A stretch of 64,000 nt of DNA from Sthenelais limicola (GCA_942159475.1 OW804098.1:7992773-8056772), one strand, 5' to 3'; counted from the stretch's first letter, positions 1 to 7,733 are shown. Notes: a model not told the origin generated them from the letters alone. Made by a program: numbers and translations.

Positions 1-470
1 GCATCAACATTATCATCTTTGTAGTACAATTGTGATTGTAATTTTGACTCTTTGGCCCCCTGCCCATAGTTAAGCAGTGTTTCTATATACGATTTGTAAC
101 CATACAAATTTCCAATGTCCGGAGATATTACCTGCTGATTCAAACTCACATCTACCTGACGCCACATTGTTTGCAGCATCAAGTTTATAGGACCTACTTT
201 AGATTTAGTAGGAATTGGTTTTGTTTTGTCTGTTGATATAGGGTTTGGTAAAAGACTACCATCACTCTGTATTATACGAAAGCGAATCTTTAGTCTTGTT
301 TTTTGCAAGTCCAAATATCTGGTGCCTGTACCGGATACATTAAACTCCAAGGCACCCTCAGAATTAAGCTGTCCTACAGGTCTATACTCTAACCATTCAA
401 CAGAAGTTATTGATTTATTTACAGGAATTCTGTAAAATAATGCCAAACTGTCTGAATGTGATAAAGCCAT
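1..470 (-). CDS. N-terminal part of hexon-like major capsid protein (partial)
   Basis: The frame opens with ATG at 470 and stays open to the window edge, giving about 156 residues. Recognisable pieces are SVEWLEYRPVG near residue 20, PINLMLQTMWRQVDVSLNQQ around residue 100, and YKSYIETLLNYG about 20 residues later. This pattern (an ethanol-type EYxP start, a QVDVSLN strand, an IETLLNYG helix) is that of the F54H12.2-like family, which I take to be the double jelly-roll major capsid protein of Polintons. The start codon overlaps the stop of the preceding basic-protein gene (TAATG at 468-472), so the two may be co-expressed. The C-terminal jelly roll is outside the window. The capsid assignment is from memory of the family. 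The alternative is another structural protein of the same viruses. Confidence 0.8.
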   Translation of the reverse strand, partial: MALSHSDSLALFYRIPVNKSITSVEWLEYRPVGQLNSEGALEFNVSGTGTRYLDLQKTRLKIRFRIIQSDGSLLPNPISTDKTKPIPTKSKVGPINLMLQTMWRQVDVSLNQQVISPDIGNLYGYKSYIETLLNYGQGAKESKLQSQLYYKDDNVD

Positions 471-958
471 TAAAACTGCTTTTTAAGGTGTGAATATGTA
501 CTTTTTTTTCCTGTAACTTTTTTCTTTTTTGAACGACCTGTTGTGGTTGTAGACTTCTTTTTTTTTAAAACTTTCTTCTTTTTTGAAGGACCTTTTGTGG
601 TTGTAGACTTCTTCTTTTGACCGCGTCCCTTGGGAGAATGAGCTGTCTTTTTTTTGTTAAGTCTTTTTATAGGGTTACTGTTTTTTTTGTTTTTTTTGGC
701 ATCCTGTTTTGAAACACACTTCCGTTTTTTGTTAGTACCCTGTAACTTATCACAAGCTTTTCTTTTTTTTTGAGATTTAGCTTGGGCTACGGCCTGCTGT
801 GTTAAGCTCACATTTTGTATTGGTAAAGGTAATGGTGTGTTAGTTTTTTTATCAAATAAAGATGCATTTGATTCCATTGTCCAAATACCTTTTTTGTCAG
901 GATGTATATGTCCGTTTGCCATATTTTTATAATGTTTTATCCACTCTTGTGTAGTCAT
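470..958 (-). CDS. Lysine-rich basic protein, probable DNA-condensing core protein
   Basis: A 162-residue protein whose C-terminal 100 residues are dominated by KKKK runs interspersed with STTT and GxSKKKK modules (for example KSTTTKGPSKKKKV, which is repeated in degenerate form). The first 60 residues are less basic and start MTTQEWIKHYKNMA. Adintoviruses and adenoviruses encode small basic core proteins (pX/pVII-like) near the capsid genes, and position and composition fit that role. No catalytic motif is visible. The internal STTT-KKKK repeats are also visible at DNA level as A-rich/T-rich repeats and could vary in copy number. ATG at 958 lies 2 nt after the stop of the upstream gene. Core-protein function is inference. 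Confidence 0.7.
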   Translation of the reverse strand: MTTQEWIKHYKNMANGHIHPDKKGIWTMESNASLFDKKTNTPLPLPIQNVSLTQQAVAQAKSQKKRKACDKLQGTNKKRKCVSKQDAKKNKKNSNPIKRLNKKKTAHSPKGRGQKKKSTTTKGPSKKKKVLKKKKSTTTTGRSKKKKVTGKKSTYSHLKKQF

Positions 959-960
959 GT

Positions 961-1392
961 TTATGGCTTTTTAAAAATATGTAATGTACACGTTGTTGGT
1001 TCGTCTGGAAATAAGGGTGTAAGTATGTCGCGATCCCTATTTATAGTAAGCCCAATTGTTTGAACCAATGTCCTTGTAATTTTAAAAGCCATTGACGAAT
1101 CATAGCATCTTATAATACGTCCGGTTTTTCCTATTGTAATAGTACTAAGAATAGGACTTTTTGTGTCTGAACAATAACTGTGTTCTATAATGTTACATAA
1201 TATAGACAGTTGGGTACAATTTCCTCCACAATATGTTTTTATATCTCGTAATGCACAGTACCAATTGTCACCGTCAAGATAAAGGGGTTCACAAAGTTCA
1301 TATAAAAAATTATAAGGTGTGTTTGTAGGGTAATAATGTGCAGAGTCTGTACTTTTAATAAAAATAAAGTATTCGTTTTTTGTATTAGTCAT
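961..1392 (-). CDS. Small conserved Polinton/adintovirus protein, function unknown
   Basis: A 143-residue frame starting at ATG 1392. The N-terminus reads EYFIFIKSTDSAHYYPTNTP and is followed by a strand-rich segment with NFLYEL, PLYLDGDNWYCALRDI. This F/Y-x-v-x-S...YP-x-NT...F...L...pL.L.g.W..aL.di pattern recurs, as I remember it, at the N-terminus of structural-type proteins of Polintons and related animal elements. It suggests a small beta-rich virion or assembly protein. Four to five cysteines lie mid-protein (YCGGNC, LCN, YCS). The ATG overlaps the end of the integrase gene by 8 nt. The function is not established and the family match is from pattern memory only. Confidence 0.65.
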   Translation of the reverse strand: MTNTKNEYFIFIKSTDSAHYYPTNTPYNFLYELCEPLYLDGDNWYCALRDIKTYCGGNCTQLSILCNIIEHSYCSDTKSPILSTITIGKTGRIIRCYDSSMAFKITRTLVQTIGLTINRDRDILTPLFPDEPTTCTLHIFKKP

Positions 1393-2494
1393 TTTCAGGC
1401 TCTATAATGTCGTCCTCATTAATCCATTCATCAAATTTTCGGGGCCAGTCCAACCAACGTATTTTTACTTGTCTTTGACCTCTTCTTATTCTTCTGCCAA
1501 CAATTTTTTCTATTTTAAAATTGTCTTGGTCGGATATATCAACTTTTTGTAGTTGCTGGTTGTAAAATGTTCCTTCAACAGGATCATCAACCCAATCAAC
1601 AAGTGTATATATAGGTATTCTACGTCGCCGTCTCCTGGTGGCTACTTTAAACACTTCTCCAGACCATCTTTGTGAGTATTCACGATCAAACTTTTCCGGG
1701 GTGTAAGGTATTCTTACATGGTCCCCTACTTTAAATTTATATTTTTGATAAGGGTATTGATAGTCTGTTTTGGGTTTTCTTTTTAGTTTGTACTGTTGCC
1801 ATCTAATTTCTGCCTCATTTTCTTTTGTTACATTACTTGGTTCAATACCTAAACTACCATGTATTGTATTATTGTAACTTGTTACAATATCTTGAATAAC
1901 ATTAATGTATTTCATTGTATTATTTTCAATAAGATACCTGTATAGTTTAGATTTTATTGTCTTAATACATCGTTCAGCATAATTAGCCTGAGTGGAATTA
2001 TTTGTAAAGTATAAATTAACATTGTTTTGTTTCATATATTTTTTTAGAGTTCTATTATTAAATTCGCTACCTTTATCAGTACGTAATGATTGGGGTTTTC
2101 TCCCTTCGGCAAATATCGATATAAAAGCTTTTTTAACTTCGTCTGCATATTTAGTTTTCAAAAGTCTTACATAACAAAAACGACTAAATAAATCAATAAC
2201 CAAAACAAAATATTTAAAATTAGAATTTTGGTCACGTAGTAAATACATGTTGGCTGTATCAGCGTCCCACAATTGATCAATGGAATCAAAGGCAACATGA
2301 TTTCTTGGAAACTTTGATTTAACATGTCTATTTATTGTGTATGAATTTTCTTTTTCAAATGCTTTTTTTACATTTTTTATTTTTATATTAGTTTCACGGT
2401 CTTCATTTTTGATACTTTGTAAAAGTTTTGCGGGACCTTGGTAACTTCCAGGTGCAGCAGGATTTTTGTATCTATCTCTAACTATTTGCTCCAT
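1385..2494 (-). CDS. Retroviral-type DDE integrase with C-terminal chromodomain
   Basis: The best start is ATG at 2494, which overlaps the upstream stop as TAATG and gives 369 residues. A longer frame exists only with a GTG codon at 2509. The rve catalytic core is clear: first Asp in WDADTANM (about D79), second Asp in RTDKGSEF (about D140), and Glu in NYAERCIKT (about E174). The DDE spacing is close to the D35E of retroviral integrases. The C-terminus (about residues 315-365) contains KIEKIVGRRI, QVKIRWLDWP and FDEWINEDDI, a chromodomain with its aromatic residues, as in many Polinton integrases. It would insert the linear element into host DNA, and the chromodomain may tether it to modified chromatin. 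All catalytic residues are present, with no break. Confidence 0.93.
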   Translation of the reverse strand: MEQIVRDRYKNPAAPGSYQGPAKLLQSIKNEDRETNIKIKNVKKAFEKENSYTINRHVKSKFPRNHVAFDSIDQLWDADTANMYLLRDQNSNFKYFVLVIDLFSRFCYVRLLKTKYADEVKKAFISIFAEGRKPQSLRTDKGSEFNNRTLKKYMKQNNVNLYFTNNSTQANYAERCIKTIKSKLYRYLIENNTMKYINVIQDIVTSYNNTIHGSLGIEPSNVTKENEAEIRWQQYKLKRKPKTDYQYPYQKYKFKVGDHVRIPYTPEKFDREYSQRWSGEVFKVATRRRRRRIPIYTLVDWVDDPVEGTFYNQQLQKVDISDQDNFKIEKIVGRRIRRGQRQVKIRWLDWPRKFDEWINEDDIIEPEND

Positions 2495-2799
2495 TATAGT
2501 TTTATCCACTTTAACCGTTTTGGTTTTTTATCTTTTTTTTTTTTGTTAAAGTAGGATTGTTTTAATACAATGCCTGATTCCTTTTTATTTTCCGAAAAAG
2601 GATTTTGTTTTGGTTTTGGTTTTTCCAACGTATTAGGTTCTGCAAAAGTTATTTTTTTAATACTACCTCCTGTAACGTTATTAGTATTTTCTGTTTGTGT
2701 TGAGGTACTTTTTAGTTCACGTTTTTCAGTTTGGTTAATACTATTCTGAAGTAATTTATATTTGTCAACAGGTACTAATATCATTTTTTTAGTACTCAT
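2494..2799 (-). CDS. Small Polinton protein starting with a VPVDKYKLL motif, unknown
   Basis: A 101-residue frame. The start reads MSTKKMILVPVDKYKLLQ, a short conserved opening (K-M-x-L-V-P-x-D-K/R-Y) that I associate with small uncharacterised proteins of Polintons and adintoviruses. The rest is polar and basic, ending in a KKKKDKKPKRLK cluster that would suit nuclear entry or nucleic-acid binding. ATG at 2799 overlaps the stop of the upstream gene in the 4-nt form ATGA, and its own stop overlaps the integrase ATG as TAATG. It therefore sits in a chain of overlapping genes. No function can be assigned. Confidence 0.6.
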   Translation of the reverse strand: MSTKKMILVPVDKYKLLQNSINQTEKRELKSTSTQTENTNNVTGGSIKKITFAEPNTLEKPKPKQNPFSENKKESGIVLKQSYFNKKKKDKKPKRLKWIKL

Positions 2800-3122
2800 G
2801 GTATAAATGTTTGAATTATTGGCTTAGTAGCCGACAATAATGTTGTTACAAGTTTTGGGTTACCCAAGATAACTTTGTGTCGGTTTTTAAGACTTTTTTT
2901 TTTGTCTCCCAAGTATTCAATTTTTTTGGCAAACTTTTTCAGGGCTTTTTTGTATTGATCTGTTATATGTATAATTCCATACAATGTATTAACAGCTATT
3001 TCACAAATTGTTATTACTTGCTCAGGTGTCAGTGTACCAAGAAGTACTTTAAGTTGTTTCGGTGGAGGTCTTTCGGTGAGGTAGTTTAAAAATGCCCAGT
3101 GACGTTTTACATGTTTACTCAT
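2796..3122 (-). CDS. Small helical Polinton protein, unknown function
   Basis: About 108 residues from ATG 3122. The frame extends to a GTG at 3149, but the ATG follows good context and is preferred. It is rich in helix-forming residues. A central stretch reads VLLGTLTPEQVITICEIAVN and is followed by LYGIIHIT and a Lys-rich helix, ending in LVTTLLSATKPIIQTFIP. The pattern LL...t.eQv..i.Eia.N.L.G.i.., then a basic part, then LL....p, is one I recognise from small proteins accompanying Polinton capsid genes. A TATA box on the minus strand at 3169-3176 lies about 50 nt upstream. TTTTACAG directly before the ATG resembles a splice acceptor, so a spliced leader is possible. Confidence 0.6.
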   Translation of the reverse strand: MSKHVKRHWAFLNYLTERPPPKQLKVLLGTLTPEQVITICEIAVNTLYGIIHITDQYKKALKKFAKKIEYLGDKKKSLKNRHKVILGNPKLVTTLLSATKPIIQTFIP

Positions 3123-3168
3123 CCTGTAAAATGTTAAGAATAACCTCACACTACACTAAACAGTGTCT

Positions 3169-3176
3169 TTTATACT
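3169..3176 (-). promoter_or_regulatory. TATA box overlapping the ATPase stop codon
   Basis: The minus strand reads GTATAAAAGAC, a near-ideal TATA box whose first bases include the TAA stop of the ATPase gene. It lies about 50 nt upstream of the ATG at 3122 and would give the downstream overlapping gene chain its own transcript start. Confidence 0.55.
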
Positions 3177-3859
3177 TTTGGAACATAAACAATGCAATCC
3201 TGGTTCGGAAATATTTTCGTATACAATCTTTTATCTAAATCGGCATGTGGGGAGCTATCTATAACAAGGTACCCATATTTTGGTGCTGTGGCTGATTCAT
3301 ATGCTTCTTTTAGTATATTACCATGCCCTGGAAATAATTGTTTCGCCAAATGTGTTACTTGTGACGCATCTCTTAAATTTTTAAACATTACAAGATACCA
3401 AGTATTTAGCGCAATTGTGCGAGCATTTTTTCCAGATTGAAATATATTTTGTGTTAAGTAAATAACACTAAATTTTCGGTGATGACAACCCTGTGTTAGT
3501 AATAATTCAATATCTTGACTCTTCATCATTTTATCCATCAAATCATCAATAATTAGTAAGTTATGCCTACCATTTTCGGCTATTTTAACTAATGTTTCTT
3601 CAGTCGGTAGTCCTTCATGAAATGTTAGGTTAGGAATATTTTTTTCCATATCATCAAACAATTGTTGCCAAACACCATAACAGTATAAAATGGTAGCTGG
3701 TGGTTCTTTGTCAAACATACCTTTTACATGTTGTAAAAATTTGTATGTCCAAAAAGTTTTTCCTGACCCCGTTGATCCAACAATACATAAACTTGAGCAT
3801 TGTTTAAAAGGCATTAAACTGGTCTTCTCCCACCATCTATCAACCGTCTCGTTAGACAT
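3170..3859 (-). CDS. FtsK/HerA-type genome-packaging ATPase
   Basis: 229 residues. Walker A is GSTGSGKT at residues 28-35. Walker B is LLIIDD at about residues 101-106. A downstream strand ending LTQN (about residue 136) fits the sensor of the A32/FtsK-HerA packaging ATPases. The protein is about the size of Polinton and adintovirus ATPases, which drive viral DNA into preformed capsids. A TATA-like TATAAATAA on the minus strand near 3899-3906 lies about 40 nt before the ATG and probably drives it. Its stop codon region (GTATAAAAG) doubles as the TATA box for the next gene. Intact. Confidence 0.9.
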   Translation of the reverse strand: MSNETVDRWWEKTSLMPFKQCSSLCIVGSTGSGKTFWTYKFLQHVKGMFDKEPPATILYCYGVWQQLFDDMEKNIPNLTFHEGLPTEETLVKIAENGRHNLLIIDDLMDKMMKSQDIELLLTQGCHHRKFSVIYLTQNIFQSGKNARTIALNTWYLVMFKNLRDASQVTHLAKQLFPGHGNILKEAYESATAPKYGYLVIDSSPHADLDKRLYTKIFPNQDCIVYVPKV

Positions 3860-3898
3860 CTTACTTGGTAGTAATCATAATATATTTTAAGACACGTT

Positions 3899-3906
3899 AT
3901 TTATAC
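3899..3906 (-). promoter_or_regulatory. TATA box of the packaging ATPase gene
   Basis: On the minus strand the sequence reads TATAAATAA, about 40 nt upstream of the ATPase ATG at 3859. This leaves room for a leader of about 10-15 nt. Confidence 0.5.
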
Positions 3907-4016
3907 ATAACACGTACCAATCAAAATGAAACAAAAAATTATTTTCATTACTGTATTTTTTATTTCACTTATACATATTACATATTACATGTATGCTAGT
4001 ATCACAAAAAGTCAAT

Positions 4017-4725
4017 TTACAGGTCCTCACAAAGTGTTTCAAACTCATAGTATGTTAAACCTTCCTCGCTTAAAACTGTGTTGGGATCGGCCGTTCTCAA
4101 ACATTGCAGCACATCTTTGTACTTTATCATTGGAACACCAAACAAGTCTTTCATCATATTGGCTGCCTCCACAAGTCTTGGGGTTGATATGCGCAAATGA
4201 CAGGGTCTAGCATGTCTTGTAATAAGATGCTCAGGGTCATCTAAACATCCTGAGTCCAGGTGATCCTCTTGACCTGTACTATTATTTATACAACCTTTGC
4301 ATTTCTGTTTCAACCTCATTCTGTATTCAAGCTTTAGCAAATGGTTATAGGTTGTGCTTACCAATGTTTCTTTATCTGCCGTTAAAACATCATCCACAGA
4401 AACATGCATTTTTGTCTCGTCTGTTGTTGTATCAGCACGTTCAGAAACACTGTCCAAAACACAGTTACTTCTTTTTAAGTATGATTTTGAGGACCTTTTT
4501 GACACATCCCCGTTGTCATCTACATACTTCCAGGAGTATACAGGTACTGTATGTATACGTCTACGTTTTGTCGGTGGCTTGTTCTCAACATCCCCATGCA
4601 CATCCTCATCATCCCTCTCGTCAGTACCGTCAGTATTCGTTTCACTTCCTCTAGGGCCTACACCCTTTTCAAGAACGTTCTTTAGGGCTTTAAATTCTTC
4701 AACATTGATGTTTACCGACATTCCA
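4017..4725 (-). CDS. Probable early protein, exon 2 or separate ORF; CxxC-Q-H-C motif
   Basis: The frame has its own ATG at 4721 (234 residues) but also a splice-acceptor-like TTTTTAG ending at 4726. Splicing from a donor at 4847 would join it in frame to the upstream ORF at 4848-5143. The N-terminal third is acidic and low in complexity (GTDERDDEDVHGD), followed by a basic nuclear-signal-like PTKRRRI. Further on is KCKGCINNSTGQEDHLDSGC, a CxGC...Q..H....C pattern that I recall from uncharacterised proteins of animal DNA viruses and Polintons. It probably binds zinc. The C-terminal 80 residues look helical. Function unknown. Position at the end of the element suggests an early or regulatory role. 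Confidence 0.6.
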
Positions 4726-4847
4726 CTAAAAATATATAAATTTGTTTCAAATTATTAGTAAAGGTATATTTGCTCAATATCTGTATTATACAAAATATGC
4801 AAAACATTATAAAAGGTCAATGTATAACATATGTATAATATACTTAC
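4726..4847 (-). other. Putative 122-nt intron in the Polinton early gene
   Basis: Donor A|GTAAGTA at 4847 and acceptor TATTTTTAG| at 4726 (minus strand), with AT-rich content. Both flanking frames are open, and joining conserves phase (two bases plus one base complete a codon). Support is from sequence only. Confidence 0.5.
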
Positions 4848-5143
4848 TGATGTCTGTTGTTGTCCTCGTCCATTTTATTGTAGCACACATATGTCTTGTC
4901 TTTAAAGCTGGATAATGAAACAGTCCAGGACGCTCTTTTAAAATCATACACGTGTAGTACATGTTCTGTTTCGCCTTTTTGGGTAAATGCCTCAATATCA
5001 ACGTCCTGTAGTGTCCTTACAATTAAATCTTTAGGTACAAATACAGTTCTCCACTGTTTTTGTAGGGGTTTCCTCCGTGTAAATTTAACCACCTTGGGTG
5101 TTATTTCAACATCCAGGGATGTGCTAATATGTACCTTCTGCAT
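4848..5143 (-). CDS. Probable early protein, exon 1 (or small separate ORF)
   Basis: The open frame covers 4844-5215, but the codon at 5215 is TTG and the first ATG is at 5143. A TATA-like TATATAAA on the minus strand near 5203-5210 would place transcription start close to 5175, which supports the ATG at 5143. The product is strand-rich with VEITPKVVKFTRRKPLQKQW and later YVCYNKMDED. Just before its stop is a GTAAGT donor (4847-4842), and splicing to the acceptor at 4726 keeps the frame. The combined protein would be about 334 residues. Without splicing the ORF is about 99 residues. No family recognised. Confidence 0.5.
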
Positions 5144-5331
5144 GTTAACAACTAATGTAGTATCTCTCTCACAATGGTCTCTGGTAAAAACAGACTCTGC
5201 ATTTATATACAGCAATCATATGTAATATGTAATACGTAATAGTTCTTATCTTCTTATCATGTAGCGTCATCAAAACACAACATGTCCATACATATCATGC
5301 ATGCATGTTCTGACATGTTCTGACATGTTGG

Positions 5332-5841
5332 TCAAAAAGAGATCCCTCCATATGCTTTGGTACCAAGCCAAGTTGGCTTTAGTCTGTGATCAGATAATAA
5401 TAACCGAGGATCTGTATCAGGTACGTCCATACCTTCATCACAAGTCTCACAGCTATCACAACTGTCACAACTGTCAGAACTGTCTGCCTTACCACAAAGA
5501 TGAACATGTCCTAAAAAGATGGCAACCATACTTTCTGCATACTGCGCACCACATTTGGGACAAATCAAAAATTGTTCCTTTTTGGGAGTTTTGTGTACTT
5601 TTGTTTCCTGTACTTTTGTTTCCTGTACCTTTGGTTCCTGTACCTTTAGTTCACAACATTTTTTAGCATTATCACTCTGTTGAAGCTGTAATTCATATAC
5701 TTGATTTACTCTCATCCGTAACATCAAGTTTTCTTGCTTCAAATCTAATACTGTAAAAAGCAGTTTATCCAATACATCCTCGCTATGTTTAGTCGTCATT
5801 CTTTCGCATGTACTTGTCCTTAGCATATCAATACTTGTCAT
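5332..5841 (-). CDS. Coiled-coil / zinc-finger-like early protein with VQExK repeats
   Basis: The first ATG is at 5841. The frame begins at a TTG codon at 5853 directly after a stop, so the ATG is preferred and gives about 169 residues. Order: a leucine-rich helical part (VLDKLLFTVLDLKQENLMLR) likely to form a coiled coil; then four degenerate copies of V-Q-E-x-K (ELKVQEPKVQETKVQETKV); then a C2HC/C2H2-like finger, CPKCGAQYAES followed by HVHLC; then a serine-aspartate-cysteine repeat (SDSCDSCDSCETCDEG). The tail is WLGTKAYGG. It is the gene nearest the element end and the control region, as for early regulators in related viruses. No family recognised, and DNA-binding or partner-binding is only inferred from the finger. 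Confidence 0.6.
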   Translation of the reverse strand: MTSIDMLRTSTCERMTTKHSEDVLDKLLFTVLDLKQENLMLRMRVNQVYELQLQQSDNAKKCCELKVQEPKVQETKVQETKVHKTPKKEQFLICPKCGAQYAESMVAIFLGHVHLCGKADSSDSCDSCDSCETCDEGMDVPDTDPRLLLSDHRLKPTWLGTKAYGGISF

Positions 5842-5880
5842 CAAATCCAGCAATTAACAATACACAGTGTCCTACCTTTA

Positions 5881-5887
5881 ATTTATA
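5881..5887 (-). promoter_or_regulatory. TATA box of the terminal early gene
   Basis: The minus strand reads CTGTATAAATTAAAG. It lies about 40 nt upstream of the ATG at 5841, consistent with a short leader starting near 5855. Confidence 0.5.
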
Positions 5888-5899
5888 CAGTTTCAAAAT

Positions 5900-6150
5900 G
5901 TTATCCCTAGTACTGGGGGTGGGTGTTTGGGTGGGTGGGGGTTAGTCTCTGGGTGTGGGGTGGGTGTATAATACACATACACAATTAGTCGCTAGGGGTA
6001 CTAACTAGGTCAGACGTCTGGGTCTATCACCCTTATCTCCTTATCAGGGCTTATCCCCTTATCAGGGGCTTATCCCCTAATCCCTCCGATAATAATGGGT
6101 GTTGTTGTGATGACGTCATCACTTCCGGTTTGACGCAGTAGTCACACACC
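5900..6150. promoter_or_regulatory. Terminal control region: G-tracts, five GATA-like sites, CRE
   Basis: From the early gene outward there is a G-rich stretch (5912-5965) with repeated GGGTGGGTG runs that could form quadruplex structures. Next come five TTATC (GATAA on the other strand) motifs at 6033, 6041, 6051, 6059 and 6070 within 42 bp. Then comes a perfect CRE, TGACGTCA, at 6111-6118 inside GATGACGTCATC. This looks like enhancer/promoter sequence for the minus-strand early gene and may belong to the terminal inverted repeat of the element. The other end is outside the window, so the repeat cannot be confirmed. Confidence 0.55.
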
Positions 6151-6253
6151 TTCTTCTATTGTTACATATTGATTATTGGAACAAAAACATGAAGGGGCAG
6201 ACGAATGGCTAATAAAATGATGCAAGTATTGCCTCTAACTCTAAGTTTCACTG

Positions 6254-6590
6254 TGGTCCTGGGTAAGACCATAAAGTGACATTCTGTTTCTTTTCTCTGT
6301 CTCTCTCTCCCTTCTTCTCTATCTCCATTTCCTGGGTTAGACCATAAAGTGCCTTTCTGTCTCTTTTCTCTGTTTCTCTCTCCCTTCTTCTCTATCTCTA
6401 TTTCCTGGGTATGATCATAAACTGCCTCCCTCTCAGCTCTCCCGCCCTTGATATAACCTTCAATGTGTTGATAAGGGCGTAAAGCAACCAACCTCACTCA
6501 CTCACTCCCTCTCAGCTCTCCCGCCCTTGATATAACCTTCAATGTGTTGATAAGGGCGTAAAGCAACCAATCTCACTCACTCACTCACTC
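6254..6590. repeat. Two adjacent short tandem duplications
   Basis: A 74-75-bp pyrimidine-rich unit (CCTGGGT..GACCATAAAGTG..) occurs at 6254-6328 and 6330-6402, with the start of a third copy. A second unit of about 80 bp (CTCTCAGCTCTCCCGCCC..GATAAGGGCG..) is duplicated at about 6425-6503 and 6505-6586, followed by (CACT)n. Apparently host sequence just outside the viral element. Confidence 0.7.
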
Positions 6591-6999
6591 TAAGTTGTTT
6601 CACATTATCCACCATTTTGTATCCAATGCACGAGGGTGTCTCCATGGCAACTGAATGTGATCTTGAAAAAGGTTCAGTGAAAAAGGATCGAGTCAATCAC
6701 TGTGTCATTCTTGCAAACGCTGAGGTGGAAACTTACAATAAAGAACGTGGTTTAAGATATACCAGGCAGGAACTTTGGTAAACAAAAGTGAAGAGATGCA
6801 TGGCCCCTAAGTACCAAACGCCTCTAAATGATGTCCACCAGACTTACAAAATAGTTGGTCAGTTTCGCTGAGTGAAGGGTCTTGAGGCATGTTTATATAT
6901 ACATACAAAAGTGCTGCAGAGATTACCGAGAAAAAGTCTTTGCGGAATTTCAGGTACTGAGAGTGAGAGGCCTTGGCAGAAAGCCTTAGGTATATATAT
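6591..6999. other. Intergenic, nothing recognised
   Basis: Short frames only. I see no gene, repeat or RNA signal here. Confidence 0.5.
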
Positions 7000-7229
7000 G
7001 GGTCAGATTTTCAGAAAATATACAATTGGCAGCCGTACACATTTAGTAAATTCTGCAAAATTGAGCTGCAATCTGGCCAATACTTGGTAAATTCGAGTAT
7101 ATTTGGCATTGCATTAGCTCTAGCAATCTGTTTGGTTAGGTTGAACTGTATTTTGAACTTTATTTTCGTATGAAATTTGGGTTATTTGAGAGAATTGGTG
7201 AAGGTGTACGTTTTCTGAAAACCTGACCC
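7000..7229 (+). mobile_element. M1 MITE, subfamily a
   Basis: Defining member of M1: 5-prime end GGGTCAGATTTTCAG, its reverse complement at the 3-prime end, flanks of TATATAT on both sides. The interior is non-coding. Subfamily a has GATTCTAGCAATCTG-type middle sequence. No coding capacity, so it depends on a transposase elsewhere. Confidence 0.85.
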
Positions 7230-7497
7230 ATATATACTAACTAAAGTATCCTTCTCTTCCTAAAGAGAATGGGATTCATGAGTTTCGGTACGATAATTGT
7301 ATTCGTATGATAATTCCTTTCCCTTAAAGCAACATGGATATATATATTGCACGCGCATAAAATGTGTTGAGAGGGCACGATCTTGGATAGTTTGGGTCCA
7401 ACTAGCGATGGGCAAGTGATTATGACCTTTGACCTCAATATTTATTACGTTCATTTAAGGTTATTAAATTGCCATTGATCATGCTGAACGCCTTTGT
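7230..7497. other. Spacer between MITEs
   Basis: AT-rich; no gene supported. Confidence 0.4.
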
Positions 7498-7733
7498 GGG
7501 TCAGATTTTCAGAAAATGTACAATTGGCAGCTCTACATATTTAGTAATTTCTGCTAAATTCTGCTACAAAAATGTTAAATTTGGAGTATATCTGAGTACA
7601 TTTGGTATCGCATTGATTTAAAGTATCAGTTCTGTCATGTTGAACTGCATTTTGAAGCTCGTTTCTGTCTTAAATGTGGGATATTTGAGAGGATTGGTGA
7701 GGGCGAATTGTACATTTTCTAAAAATCTGACTC
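7498..7733 (+). mobile_element. M1 MITE, subfamily b
   Basis: Subfamily b carries ATTTAAAGTATCAG in the middle instead of the a-type sequence. The right end is slightly mutated (CTGACTC). Confidence 0.82.

Larger units (their letters stand above)
1..6160 (-). mobile_element. Polinton/Maverick (adintovirus-like) element, right part
   Basis: Nine minus-strand reading frames in tight array combine a hexon-like capsid start, a retroviral-type integrase with chromodomain, and a FtsK/HerA-type packaging ATPase. That combination is the signature of Polintons and adintoviruses. The element runs off the left edge of the window, so DNA polymerase B, protease, penton and the other terminal repeat would lie at lower coordinates if present. 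The right boundary is not proven. Viral-type sequence is supported to the control region around 5880-6150, and host-like tandem repeats begin near 6250. No frameshift or in-frame stop is seen in the recognisable genes, so the copy looks young or maintained. Whether it is a transposon, an endogenous virus or an active virus cannot be told from this half. Confidence 0.88.

Noticed and set aside
226..435. Plus-strand frame at the window start
   Set aside because: Shadow of the capsid gene on the opposite strand.
470..958. Lysine-rich protein as a host histone-H1-like gene
   Set aside because: Gene overlaps and position inside the viral block make a viral core protein more likely.
2495..2509. 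Upstream start for the integrase
   Set aside because: The codon at 2509 is GTG; the ATG at 2494 fits the overlapping gene pattern.
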